A stretch of 64,000 bases of DNA from Methanotorris igneus Kol 5 (GTDB lineage: Archaea > AGJL01 > Methanococci > Methanococcales > Methanococcaceae). The position numbers and the translations under genes were made by a program. Below, piece by piece: positions 47,465 to 56,448 of the stretch. A model generated the notes under the pieces. It was not told where the DNA came from. It was given only the letters and a program-made list of their open reading frames with translations, and did no database searches. The stretch is from contig NC_015562.1 of the NCBI RefSeq assembly GCF_000214415.1, forward strand, positions 620,001-684,000, given 5' to 3'. Every line of letters begins with the position of its first letter. The first letter of the stretch is position 1.

Positions 47465-48094
47465 TTATTCTTTTAAATAGAAAGTCATTTTTTCCTCATT
47501 TAAAATTAGCCCCCTCTTCCACTTAACAAATAGGTAATATTTTTGGTCTTCTTCTAACTCCTTAACAATTCTTTTTGCTATAACTCTAACAATATCCTTA
47601 TGGGTTCTTTCTTCAAAATCTTTGAAACTTTCAAATGGCTTTTTTTCCCTCTCCTCAATTATTTGCCACATGTGTTTTTTTCCAATTTCTGGGAGAAGTT
47701 CTAACATGTGTTTTTTTGGTGTTATGCTTTGACATTTGTTTAAAAAGTTTATAAATCTCTCTTCATTATTTTTAACTGCCTCCATAACTACATATAACAA
47801 TTCAGTTTTTGCAGTATTTGTTAGATCATCATATTTTATCATTCTTGCAACATAATCTACTTTATCTCTTTTCCCCCTTCCGATGTAGACTCTCTCTGCC
47901 AACTCAACCTCTGTATCATCTTTTAAAACCAACTCCATCAACACAAACTGTTTTTCCCCGATAGCTTGAGCAATGGGTTTTCTCTCGTGGATAGGCCTTG
48001 GATCATCAGGATGTCCATAGGGTAAATAATCTAAAACCCATGCATAATCCTCGAAATCTTTCCTTTTTTTAGCTTTAAAATATTTTTTGACCAT
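47465..48094 (-). CDS. DUF655-family protein
   Basis: 209 residues, highly charged. 'DYAWVLDYLPYGHPDDPRP' is the DUF655 signature; the middle contains a helix-hairpin-helix-like segment 'LELLPEIGKKHMWQIIEERE', so nucleic acid binding is likely. The usual archaeal neighbourhood is eL21-rpoF-DUF655-rsmA, which holds here for the first three. Function unknown, probably in translation or RNA metabolism. Confidence 0.88.
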   Translation of the reverse strand: MVKKYFKAKKRKDFEDYAWVLDYLPYGHPDDPRPIHERKPIAQAIGEKQFVLMELVLKDDTEVELAERVYIGRGKRDKVDYVARMIKYDDLTNTAKTELLYVVMEAVKNNEERFINFLNKCQSITPKKHMLELLPEIGKKHMWQIIEEREKKPFESFKDFEERTHKDIVRVIAKRIVKELEEDQKYYLFVKWKRGLILNEEKMTFYLKE

Positions 48095-48413
48095 AATTAC
48101 ACCTTATTATATTAATTTTGTGATATTGTATATATGATGTAAATCTTTAGCTTATGTTTCTCATTTAGGTTAATAAACAAACAATTTTAATTTTAATACA
48201 AATAATTTATTATTGCACATTTAAAATTTAAAACTTAATTAAATAAATTTGCAAAATTTTATAATAGTTTATGTTTAATGACCAGTATATTTTAATAATC
48301 ATTAAGTAAAATTAAAATAACAATTTTAGCATAAAAATTCAAATAACTCGGATAGAACACAAACTACCTTTTTAATTTCATTTAGAATTTTTATAATTAG
48401 GGTAAAAATAGTA
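48095..48413. other. Gene-free spacer between DUF655 and rpoF
   Basis: AT-rich with no recognised gene, promoter or repeat apart from the remnant at its right edge. In many archaea these two genes nearly touch, so the gap is probably secondary. Confidence 0.4.
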
Positions 48414-48450
48414 GGGTTTGTCCGTCGTGAGTTTTTAGGATGTTTTGTGA
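48414..48450 (-). repeat. Remnant of an omega RNA-like right end (element E)
   Basis: Minus-strand CTCACAAAACATCCTAAAAA-CTCACGACGGACAAACCC aligns with the last ~40 bases of the TnpB right end (928-947). Only half of the terminal hairpin remains, directly after the rpoF stop codon. Confidence 0.45.
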
Positions 48451-48454
48451 GTGT

Positions 48455-48775
48455 TTATAAATACTTTGCAACAATTTCTAAGATTTCATCTTTATTTGAA
48501 GGCAAATCTTCCTTATAGTATATAACTCTCAAATCATCGTAATCTTTTGGAAGGATGTCTGCTATTTTAACTGCGTGCTTTTCATCAACCCCAATTTCCA
48601 TTAATTCTTCAACCAACTTTTTCGCATCCTCAGGAGATAACTTTGCAAATTTTTGGAGATAGTCCAATGCACAGCCATGTTCATAAGATAATTCTTCCCC
48701 TGCCCTATCAATCATAATAGCATTTGCTTCTGAGACAGTTATGTATTTTTGACCAATAATTTCTTTTCCTATCAT
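48455..48775 (-). CDS. rpoF: RNA polymerase subunit Rpo4/F
   Basis: About 106 residues beginning 'MIGKEIIGQKYITVSEANAI'. With Rpo7/E it forms the stalk of archaeal RNA polymerase. Helical HRDC-like C-terminal part 'KLSPEDAKKLVEELMEIGVD' and 'ADILPKDYDDLRVIYYKED' are characteristic. ATG 48775 sits 8 bases after GGAGG; TTG 48790 would start before that site. Confidence 0.93.
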   Translation of the reverse strand: MIGKEIIGQKYITVSEANAIMIDRAGEELSYEHGCALDYLQKFAKLSPEDAKKLVEELMEIGVDEKHAVKIADILPKDYDDLRVIYYKEDLPSNKDEILEIVAKYL

Positions 48776-48862
48776 ATATAATCCCTCCAATAACAGAGAT
48801 TAAAATAGTAAATCCAAAAAATAGATAATCTTTATAAAAATTAAAAAAATAAAAATAACAAA

Positions 48863-49159
48863 TTATGCTTTGCAAGGTCTTAAGTGTTGTGGTCTTGCAA
48901 TGATAAGTTTGTATTTTCCTCCATCTCTAACTTTAACGATGAATGCTCTACCTCTTTGCCCAACAACTATTCCTGTTCTTCCATGGAATCTTGGGTGTGG
49001 CATGCCTTTGTGATATGATGGATCTATTACGATGTGGACATAGTCTCCTTCTTTATATTGCTTCAATGCTCTTGTAATTGGGTAGAGGCCTCTTTCTCTT
49101 GGGTGCTTTGAGAGTTTTTTTCTTGTTTTGCTTCTAAATCCTTCACTCCTTTGTGCCAT
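48863..49159 (-). CDS. rpl21e: Ribosomal protein eL21
   Basis: About 98 residues. N-terminal '[20 protein letters not shown]' and '[26 protein letters not shown]' are diagnostic of the archaeal/eukaryotic large-subunit protein. ATG 49159 follows AGGAGG by 8 bases. Upstream member of the eL21-rpoF-DUF655 group. Confidence 0.97.
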   Translation of the reverse strand: MAQRSEGFRSKTRKKLSKHPRERGLYPITRALKQYKEGDYVHIVIDPSYHKGMPHPRFHGRTGIVVGQRGRAFIVKVRDGGKYKLIIARPQHLRPCKA

Positions 49160-49386
49160 AACCAATCCTCCTACGTGTTTTTTATTACGCTCTCATCTAA
49201 TTTGAAAATCTCACATTTAAAATTTTCGCTAAATTATAATTACTATTCTTTATCATAACTTTCTAAAAGAAACTTCAAGAAAATTTCAACAAAGATGCAT
49301 TTCACTTTCGTTGGATAGATAAAGGAAGATAGGGATAAGAAGTCCTGCTTCACTTAACCCAGCAGTATGTATCATTTATGATGAAA

Positions 49387-50700
49387 CTAAGAAGTTTCTT
49401 CATCGTGAACTTCTAAAACATCCAATTCTTTGCAGATACATTTTTTATTTAATATCTCGGAGATTGATGGGGAAGTTCTTCCATCATCTCCGCTTATAAG
49501 TTCTTTTATATACAATCCTCCATCACAAAAAATCTTCATTTCAAAATGATTGTCATCTATTTTATGTGCCCAAACTTTATATACCTTACGGATTCTTGTT
49601 AAATCTGCCCTTCTGTGCAGGACTCTCTTTGGTGTTCTTTGGTATATCGTTAAGTTTTCACAGGTTTCAATGACCTTCTCTATGTCTTCATCGGTTATCT
49701 TCTCTTCACATTCAACCAATGCACGGTATGTTTTTTTATGCGGTTCATTTTTGAAGAAAACGACGTCTTTCCTATTTCCATATTCAAGATTTAGAACCTC
49801 TACCATTCCACTCTTATTAACTTCCTCAGCAATTTTATTCAAATCAATTTTCCTTATTTTTGGTTCTTTTATCTCTAAAACAAATGGCCTCCCATTACCC
49901 AACATTCTAACATCAATATCTTCTCTCCCAGCACCGTGAAATTTTTCATTAGTTCCTTTTGTTGCTTTCATGAATGGTTCTGCAATAATCTCTTCAACTG
50001 AGGTTGGATACCTTTTCCCAGTGAAATTGCATTTTTCACATCCCTTTCCTCTACAAAACCTACAATGCCAGTGTGTTTGTGGAATACCTCTGACTAATTT
50101 CCTATACCTACCTTTTATGAATAACGGGTTAACTTGCAAATAGATATCCTTTGTATATGGGTTGATATGGACAACGATATCTGGATTTGTTTTGTCTGGT
50201 TGTTTGTTCATCTTCACAGCGATTATTTTCCCAATTTCTCTCCCAAATTCTTGCCTTATGCTTTCCATATATGGCGTTTCTATTTCCTCTTCTAATTCCT
50301 TAATCTCTTTTGGTATGTGAGTTCCGACCATAAATGTATCAAATTCATACTCTTTCAATAATTCAATTGCTTTGTTTGCCAACTCCTCTATATGGCTCTT
50401 TTCAAAAATACCTCTACACCATGGGCATTCTTCTATTTTCTCTCCTTCTTTAATTTCTTTGATTTTTATCTCTTTTAATCCACTTCTATATAAGCATTTT
50501 AATAATTCTAAGACCTCATCCTTATTACCTTCTCCACTCTCTTCTATTTTTTTTAATAAAGATTCTAATTCCATAGCTTTGACAAGTTTTAATGCCTTTC
50601 CTCTCTCAAAATTGTTTGTGTGTAATAATTTTGCATACAACCTTCCAAAACATCTATGGCATAACGGATACTTTTTTAAGATTTCAATGTTTATCTCCAT
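49387..50700 (-). CDS. pus10: tRNA pseudouridine synthase Pus10
   Basis: 437 residues. Makes pseudouridine 54 and 55 in archaeal tRNAs. The N-terminal zinc-binding/THUMP-like domain has 'CHRCFGRLYAK' and 'CPWCRGIF'; a further Cys cluster 'HCRFCRGKGCEKC' precedes the catalytic region 'HGAGREDIDVRMLG' with the Asp nucleophile; 'YIKELISGDDGRTSPSIS' lies near the C-terminus. Same strand as eL21, ~230 bases upstream. Confidence 0.95.
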   Translation of the reverse strand: MEINIEILKKYPLCHRCFGRLYAKLLHTNNFERGKALKLVKAMELESLLKKIEESGEGNKDEVLELLKCLYRSGLKEIKIKEIKEGEKIEECPWCRGIFEKSHIEELANKAIELLKEYEFDTFMVGTHIPKEIKELEEEIETPYMESIRQEFGREIGKIIAVKMNKQPDKTNPDIVVHINPYTKDIYLQVNPLFIKGRYRKLVRGIPQTHWHCRFCRGKGCEKCNFTGKRYPTSVEEIIAEPFMKATKGTNEKFHGAGREDIDVRMLGNGRPFVLEIKEPKIRKIDLNKIAEEVNKSGMVEVLNLEYGNRKDVVFFKNEPHKKTYRALVECEEKITDEDIEKVIETCENLTIYQRTPKRVLHRRADLTRIRKVYKVWAHKIDDNHFEMKIFCDGGLYIKELISGDDGRTSPSISEILNKKCICKELDVLEVHDEETS

Positions 50701-50861
50701 AGCACCACCAAATTTATTAATATTTATGGCAATATGTTGCTTAGCAAAAATGCATAAATAATTTTCATTAAGTAAATAAAAATTAAAATCTCATCAGAAT
50801 GTAATTAAATACTCTCAAATTTTAATTGAATTTTGTAAGTAACTATAATGAAGGTGATTTC

Positions 50862-52040
50862 ATGATTATCAGTGCTGATTTGCATATCCACTCCAAATAT
50901 TCAGGTGGTACATCAAAGTATATGGACATAGAGCATATATTAAAATATGGTAAATTAAAAGGTTTGGATTTAATAGGGACGGGAGATTGTTTGCATGAAA
51001 AATGGCTAAATGAGATTAAAAACTATAAGGATAAAAATTTATTACTAACCACTGAAATTGAAGATATAAACAGGGTTCATCACCTTGTTTTTCTCCCATC
51101 AATATCAAAAGTTGAAGAGTTAAGAGAAATATTAAAGAGATACTCAAAAAATATTGATGATGATGGAAGGCCACGGGTTTTAATGGATGGAAAGGAATTA
51201 ATTGAGGTTGTCCATGACGTTGGGGGGCTTATAGGAGCTGCACATGCTTTCACACCGTGGACAAGTTTATATAAGTCATTTGACTCTGTTTATGATTGCT
51301 ATGGAAAAAAACCCGACTTCATAGAACTTGGTTTATCTGCTGACACTGATATGGCAGACATGATTAAAGAATTGAGAGATATTCCATTTTTAAGTAATTC
51401 TGATGCCCACTCTTATCATCCACATAGGTTAGGTAGGGAATTTAATCAATTTGAGGTGGATTCTCTTGGAAATTTGGAGGAAAATTTTGAAGAGATTAGG
51501 AAAGCAATAAAAAACAATAAGATTGTTGCCAATTATGGTCTTGACCCAAAACTTGGAAAATACCACCTAACCGCATGCACAAAATGCTATTTAAGGTTTA
51601 AGTTAGAGGATGCAAAAAGATTAAACTTCAAATGCCCCTGTGGAGGGACTATAAAGAAGGGTGTTTTGAGTAGAGTCGAAGAACTCAGCGATGGACAAAT
51701 TATCCACCCAAAATTTAGACCTCCTTACTACAAAATAATTCCATTGGCGGAGATAATAAGTTTATCAACAAAAAGAGGCATTGGAACTCAAACCGTCAAC
51801 AACTTATGGGAAAAATTTATTGAAAAATATAAAAATGAGATAAACGTGCTTATAAATGCTGATATTGAAGAATTAAAAAAAATAAACGAAGATGTTGGAA
51901 ATACTATTGAGTTATTTAGGGAGGGAAAAATCTACATCTATCCTGGTGGAGGGGGAGAGTATGGAAGAATTATGAAAACCCCTCCAAAGATAAAGTGGTA
52001 TGTTATGCAAAATACACTTGATGCATGGCTCAATAGATGA
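50862..52040 (+). CDS. EndoQ-like PHP-domain endonuclease
   Basis: About 392 residues. The PHP metal motifs are 'ADLHIHSKYS' at the N-terminus, 'GTGDCLH', the His in 'GAAHAFTPW' and 'SNSDAHSYHPHRLGREF'. A zinc finger 'CTKC'...'CPCGG' (about residues 245-265) and a C-terminal HhH-like part 'GTQTVNNLWEKFI' follow. This arrangement matches endonuclease Q, which nicks 5' to deaminated bases (uracil, hypoxanthine), a fitting repair enzyme for a hyperthermophile. AAGGTGAT selects ATG 50862. Confidence 0.78.
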   Translation: MIISADLHIHSKYSGGTSKYMDIEHILKYGKLKGLDLIGTGDCLHEKWLNEIKNYKDKNLLLTTEIEDINRVHHLVFLPSISKVEELREILKRYSKNIDDDGRPRVLMDGKELIEVVHDVGGLIGAAHAFTPWTSLYKSFDSVYDCYGKKPDFIELGLSADTDMADMIKELRDIPFLSNSDAHSYHPHRLGREFNQFEVDSLGNLEENFEEIRKAIKNNKIVANYGLDPKLGKYHLTACTKCYLRFKLEDAKRLNFKCPCGGTIKKGVLSRVEELSDGQIIHPKFRPPYYKIIPLAEIISLSTKRGIGTQTVNNLWEKFIEKYKNEINVLINADIEELKKINEDVGNTIELFREGKIYIYPGGGGEYGRIMKTPPKIKWYVMQNTLDAWLNR

Positions 52041-52085
52041 AAACAAAAAAATAATAATTTATAATAATATTTAAACCCTTAATTG

Positions 52086-53084
52086 TTATTTTTCTTTTTT
52101 TCCTTTAAAGAATGGGTTATCCACGATATCTGACTTCTGTCTATGTATTACCTCCATGTGTGGGTAGGCAATTTCAACATCATTCACTTCTTCTAATTTG
52201 CTCAAGATATTTTTAACAATTTTTGTCTTTATAGCTGCCCACTCAAACACATTAACCAAGTATCTGACCTTTATCTCAATACCACTATCTAAAAAACGCA
52301 TTCTTATAACGGGTTTGTCATAAATTTTTGATTTTGCAAAAATTCTTGGCTTATTTTTCCAAATTTCTGCTAATCTTCTCATCTCTTCGCCAACAATTTC
52401 ATCACAAGCCTCAAGAATCAACTCCTCAGCTTTTCTCCAATTGCTCTCATAGGTAATGGTAACCTTAACGCTATCCCATACATAAGGGGATCCTTTTGAA
52501 AAATTAATAACAGGATTCGTTAGTATGTATGAATTTGGTATATTTAAACTTCTTCCTGTTGGTTCTCCGTCAACCTCCCTTAAACTTACATACATTGTAC
52601 CTATCTTATAAACATCCCCTCCACCAATGCCCTTTATGTAAATTCTATCATTAATTTTAAAGGGGTGCGTAAATACAATAGTTAGCCACCCTACAAAATT
52701 CATAATTGGTTTTTGCAAAGCAAGGGTTAAAGCCGCTCCCACAAGACCAAGGGACATCACAAGAGAACCTACATCTTTATAAACAACAGAGATTGCAATT
52801 AAAATAACACCAAACCATGTCGCATATTTAACCACAGAGGCAACGATGGGATATTCCCTTATATCCACTTTTTCAAAATACTTTCTCAATAATTCCAAGG
52901 TTATATCTAAGAATATTAAAGTTCCTAAAATCAATGCAGTCAATATAATAATTTGATTAATATAATCCCCTAACTTTAGCAAATATTGGTAAAAATTCAA
53001 CTTACAGCCCAAATAATACAGAATTCCAAGTAAAATTATAACCTTTGTTATAAACTTGATTCTAAACACTTGGATTTTTCTCAT
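52086..53084 (-). CDS. MscS-family small-conductance mechanosensitive channel
   Basis: 332 residues: three to four membrane helices in the first ~130 residues, the Gly/Ala-rich pore helix 'SLGLVGAALTLALQKPIMNFVG', then the beta domain 'TVFTHPFKINDRIYIKG' and a C-terminal alpha/beta domain. Relieves osmotic pressure on downshock; M. jannaschii has two such channels. Alone on its strand. Confidence 0.92.
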   Translation of the reverse strand: MRKIQVFRIKFITKVIILLGILYYLGCKLNFYQYLLKLGDYINQIIILTALILGTLIFLDITLELLRKYFEKVDIREYPIVASVVKYATWFGVILIAISVVYKDVGSLVMSLGLVGAALTLALQKPIMNFVGWLTIVFTHPFKINDRIYIKGIGGGDVYKIGTMYVSLREVDGEPTGRSLNIPNSYILTNPVINFSKGSPYVWDSVKVTITYESNWRKAEELILEACDEIVGEEMRRLAEIWKNKPRIFAKSKIYDKPVIRMRFLDSGIEIKVRYLVNVFEWAAIKTKIVKNILSKLEEVNDVEIAYPHMEVIHRQKSDIVDNPFFKGKKEK

Positions 53085-53114
53085 TCATGACACCACATCA
53101 TTTAATTGAACTTA

Positions 53115-53174
53115 TAGTCATTTGTGTTATAAATGGCTAAAAACTAATATTCCAAATATTTACGTCTGAGACTA
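53115..53174 (+). repeat. Very short TA-flanked inverted-repeat element
   Basis: TAGTCATTTGTG at the left and ACGTCTGAGACTA at the right, each beside TA, only 60 bp apart. Probably a deletion derivative of one of the MITE families. Confidence 0.35.
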
Positions 53175-53201
53175 TAATTGAGCTGTTAAATAATTGACAT
53201 A

Positions 53202-53340
53202 TAGTTGTGTGCGGATTTTTAGGCTTATTTATACGTCCATGAATTTCAAATAGTGGTTATTCTTCCTTAAAATTTGAAACAACACCTAATTTCTACGAAA
53301 ATTATTGGGATTTAAGTTCAATTTCTAACGCACACAACTA
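53202..53340 (-). repeat. MITE, TAGTCGTGTGCG family (139 bp)
   Basis: Ends TAGTTGTGTGCG, TA-flanked, reversed, no inserted modules. It lies between the MscS and glycosyltransferase promoters, ~67 bases before the latter's start. Confidence 0.87.
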
Positions 53341-53406
53341 TAAATTCTACAACAACTATATATTATAATTCTTGCTTAATTAAATAAAAATCTTTAACGT
53401 GGGATT

Positions 53407-54447
53407 ATGAAAGTATTGATGCCGACCATTTATTACCCATTCATTGGAGGAATAACAATACATGTAGAAAATTTAGTAAAACATATGGATGATTACGAAT
53501 TTCATATTTTAACATATTATAGCAAAGATTACCACCAAAAATATGAGAATGTTGTTGTGCATAAAGTCCCATACATTCCAAAGATTAGGGGATTATCGTA
53601 TATGATCAATGCCTACAAAATTGGGAAGGAAATAATTAGGAAAGAAAAGATAGATTTAATACACGGCCATTACGCATTTCCGCAGGGGGTTGTTGGGGGA
53701 TTGCTAAAGGGAAATTTACCCCACATTTTAACGTTACATGGTAGTGATGTTTTAAAACTTTCAAAATCCATTATTGGAAAACCTTTTTTTAATTATGCGA
53801 TAAGTAGAGCAGATAAAATCATCTGTGTAAGTAAGTTCTTGAGGGATAATTTAGGCAGTAATTTTAGAGATAAAGCAATTGTCATTCCGAATGGTGTTGA
53901 CTTTAACTTATTTTATGAGGGGGATGATTTGGACTACGGTCTTTTTGTTGGTTCCTTTGTTAAGCAGAAGGGTTTGGATGTTTTAATTGATACTATAAAG
54001 GATATTGATTTTAATTTTAAACTTATAGGAGATGGACCATTGTTTAATAAAATAAGGGAAAAAATAGAAAAGGAAAATATGAAACACGTTGAACTATTGG
54101 GGAAAAAATCCCAAACAGAAGTAGCAGAGTATATGAGGAACTGTAGTTTTCTTATCTTGCCATCTATTTCAGAGGGTCTTGGGATGGTTTTACTTGAAGC
54201 AATGGCTTGTGGAAAAGCAGTTATAGCGACAAATGTTGGGGGTATTAGGGAGATTGTGAAAGATAACTACAACGGCTTTTTAATCCCCCCAAATAATCCA
54301 AAAATTTTAAAAGAGAAAATAGAAATATTAATAAACGACAAAAATTTAAGAAGAAAATTTGGTAAAAATGGAAAAAAATTCTCTAAAAACTTTTCTTGGG
54401 AAAATGTGGCAAAGAAAGTAAGGGCTATTTATGAGGAGATGCTATAA
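53407..54447 (+). CDS. GT4-family glycosyltransferase
   Basis: 346 residues, GT-B fold. N-terminal 'YYPFIGGITIHVENL' and 'HILTLHGSDV' (acceptor side), and C-terminal 'LPSISEGLGMVLLEAMACGKAVIATNVGG' with the E-x7-E nucleotide-sugar motif. Retaining transferase, likely for surface glycans or glycolipid; no linked sugar genes are nearby. Starts at ATG 53407 after GTGGGATT. Confidence 0.92.
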   Translation: MKVLMPTIYYPFIGGITIHVENLVKHMDDYEFHILTYYSKDYHQKYENVVVHKVPYIPKIRGLSYMINAYKIGKEIIRKEKIDLIHGHYAFPQGVVGGLLKGNLPHILTLHGSDVLKLSKSIIGKPFFNYAISRADKIICVSKFLRDNLGSNFRDKAIVIPNGVDFNLFYEGDDLDYGLFVGSFVKQKGLDVLIDTIKDIDFNFKLIGDGPLFNKIREKIEKENMKHVELLGKKSQTEVAEYMRNCSFLILPSISEGLGMVLLEAMACGKAVIATNVGGIREIVKDNYNGFLIPPNNPKILKEKIEILINDKNLRRKFGKNGKKFSKNFSWENVAKKVRAIYEEML

Positions 54448-54498
54448 GCAATAAAAATTTTATAAAAACTTTAAACCAAAGTTCAAAGGATGATGTTT

Positions 54499-55473
54499 AT
54501 GATAAAGGTGGTTTATATAACAAAACGTGGTGAAACCCTTGCAAGCAAAATAAAGAAAATTTTAGATTGGTATTACTATGAAAGTGAAGTTATTCACTCA
54601 AAAAATTTTAAAATAACTGGCAATGAGAGGGGATTTATCTTTATAATGGCAATGGGCATTGTTCTGAGGAAGTTTATTGATGAAATCAAAAACGATAAAA
54701 TGAAGGATGCTTTTGTTATCGTTTGTAGCGAAGATGGAAAATACATTATCCCTATTTTGTCTAACCATTTAGGCGGGGGAAATTATTTCTCTAACCTAAT
54801 TGCTAAAAATTTAAATGCGAATGTTGTTTTTACTACTGCTACTGATGTTAATGGGAAAGTTGGGATTGATGAACTATCTAAAATATATTTTTTGGAAATT
54901 CCAAAAAGAAAAGATATTTTAAAAATAAATAGAAAGGTCTTGGATGAGAAAGTTAATTTAATCCTCCCCAAAAATTGGAAGCCCATTGGAAACGTTTCAA
55001 ATACCTATAATGTCTCTTATCACAATAGGAATTATGTTGTTGTTGATGATGACATTATCTTAAAACCAAAAAAAATTGTTGTTGGTGTTGGAGCAAGGAA
55101 AAATATTGAAAGGCATAAGGTTTATTGGGCAATAAAGAAGACATTATTTTTGAGGGATATCCCATTGTGGAGGGTTGACGCATTTGCTACGATTGATGTT
55201 AAAAAGGATGAGAAGGGGATTTTAGAAACAGTTGGGAATTTTAAAAAACCGTTATTTATTTTTAGTAGGAATGAGGTTAATGAGGTTTATAAATTTAGGA
55301 ACGATTTGGAAAAATCAGATTTTGTTTTTAAAACTATTGGTGTTTATGGTGTTAGCGAACCAGTTTCTATTTTAGGAGTTAAAAAATTGGCAAATAAAAA
55401 TTTTAACGAAATTGAATTAATTTTAAGGAAATTTAAGAAGAATGGTGTTTCTATTGCTATATCAGTTGGATAA
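54499..55473 (+). CDS. cbiG: Cobalt-precorrin 5A hydrolase CbiG
   Basis: About 324 residues. Opens the lactone ring of cobalt-precorrin 5A in anaerobic cobalamin synthesis. N-terminal part with 'FIMAMGIVLRKFID' and 'IPILSNHLGGGNYFSNLIA', and C-terminal 'KKIVVGVGARKNIE' and 'VYGVSEPVSILGVKK' are family signatures. AAGGATGAT upstream fits ATG 54499. The other cob/cbi genes are elsewhere. Element C follows 20 bases after the stop. Confidence 0.93.
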   Translation: MIKVVYITKRGETLASKIKKILDWYYYESEVIHSKNFKITGNERGFIFIMAMGIVLRKFIDEIKNDKMKDAFVIVCSEDGKYIIPILSNHLGGGNYFSNLIAKNLNANVVFTTATDVNGKVGIDELSKIYFLEIPKRKDILKINRKVLDEKVNLILPKNWKPIGNVSNTYNVSYHNRNYVVVDDDIILKPKKIVVGVGARKNIERHKVYWAIKKTLFLRDIPLWRVDAFATIDVKKDEKGILETVGNFKKPLFIFSRNEVNEVYKFRNDLEKSDFVFKTIGVYGVSEPVSILGVKKLANKNFNEIELILRKFKKNGVSIAISVG

Positions 55474-55492
55474 ATTTTATATGGGGTCTGTC

Positions 55493-55785
55493 CAACGTGA
55501 ACAATCATAGACAAATGTCCACGTTGGACTTGGACGTCATCAGCCTCAGTTCCCTCTGGGTTCATCGGGAACATATCATCGGTCTCCGTCCCTGTCGCGG
55601 GGACCCCAGCTCCGCCCATAGATTTAATACTCGGTAAAGTCCGCCTCCTTAGGTCTCCAGTATCCACCTTCATCAGAGGCATCATCCTTATAGTTATATA
55701 TATAAACTCATATATAAAAATTTCGAAAACGAAAATACATTAATGTCCAGATTTGTCAATGAAAAATTAAACAGTTTCAAACGGC
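55493..55785 (-). ncRNA. Stand-alone omega RNA-like element C (longer variant)
   Basis: On the minus strand: GCCGTTTGAAACTG at the left end, then GGCGGAGCTGGGGTCC, GTTCCC/GGGAAC hairpin with loop GATGAACCCAGA, CTGATGACGTCCAAGTCC, a terminal hairpin (GTCCAACGTGGACA/TGTTCACGTTGGAC) and CAGACCCC. It keeps the loop found in the TnpB-linked copy (833-844) that elements A and B lack, but not their GAGCGAAGCGA hairpin. No TnpB. Confidence 0.68.
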
Positions 55786-55840
55786 AAAACCCAAGGTTTT
55801 GTCAAATAGTTATATTTATGATGGGGATGAATGATAATTA

Positions 55841-55977
55841 TAGGTTGTGTACGTTAAAATTTGGACAACCCAGTAAAATTTTTAGTTGGCTTATATTTGT
55901 TTTTAATTTTTAAGGGCTTATGGGAGTTTTTAAAATTTATTATGTACTTTTTAGTTTAAAGAATCTACACACAACTA
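55841..55977 (+). repeat. MITE, TAGTCGTGTGCG family, slightly diverged (137 bp)
   Basis: Ends TAGGTTGTGTACG and CTACACACAACTA, TA-flanked, no modules. Ends 16 bases before the acetyltransferase start. Confidence 0.78.
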
Positions 55978-55993
55978 TATTTTTGGTGAAATC

Positions 55994-56446
55994 ATGATAA
56001 CAATAGACACCGCAAAAAAAGAAGACATTGATGATATGATTAATTTATTAAAGCAACTTTTTGAAATAGAGAAGGACTTCACTCCAAATTACGAAAAACA
56101 AAGAAAAGGTTTAGAACTTCTATTAAATAGCAAAAATGCTGTAATTTTTGTTGCGAGATATAATGGTAAAGTAGTTGGAATGTGTTCCATTCAAACATTA
56201 ATCTCAACTGCTGAAGGAGGAAAGGTTGGGATTTTAGAAGATTTGGTTGTTGATGAGAATTTTAGAGGGAAGGGGATTGGGAGCAAACTTTTATCTGAGG
56301 CAGAAAGATATTGTAAAGAAAAGGGTGGTTTGTTGAGATTATCTCTACTCGCAGATAAAGATAACAAAAAGGCACTTGAATTTTACAAATCCAGAGGGTG
56401 GAAATTTACAAACTTAATATGCTTAAGAAAATTTTTTGGTGAGTAG
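55994..56446 (+). CDS. GNAT-family N-acetyltransferase
   Basis: 150 residues. The acetyl-CoA pyrophosphate loop is in 'VDENFRGKGIGSKLL' (R-G-x-G-x-G/A type), preceded by 'GILEDLVV' and followed by 'DKDNKKALEFYKSRGW'. Substrate unknown. fen starts 2 bases after its stop, so the two are cotranscribed; its own promoter must lie within or beyond the adjacent MITE. Confidence 0.88.
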   Translation: MITIDTAKKEDIDDMINLLKQLFEIEKDFTPNYEKQRKGLELLLNSKNAVIFVARYNGKVVGMCSIQTLISTAEGGKVGILEDLVVDENFRGKGIGSKLLSEAERYCKEKGGLLRLSLLADKDNKKALEFYKSRGWKFTNLICLRKFFGE

Positions 56447-56448
56447 TT

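Noticed and set aside
55344-55685. Minus-strand coding frame across element C
   Set aside because: The frame follows the structured GC-rich RNA-like element and overlaps cbiG; no ribosome binding site and no protein family features.
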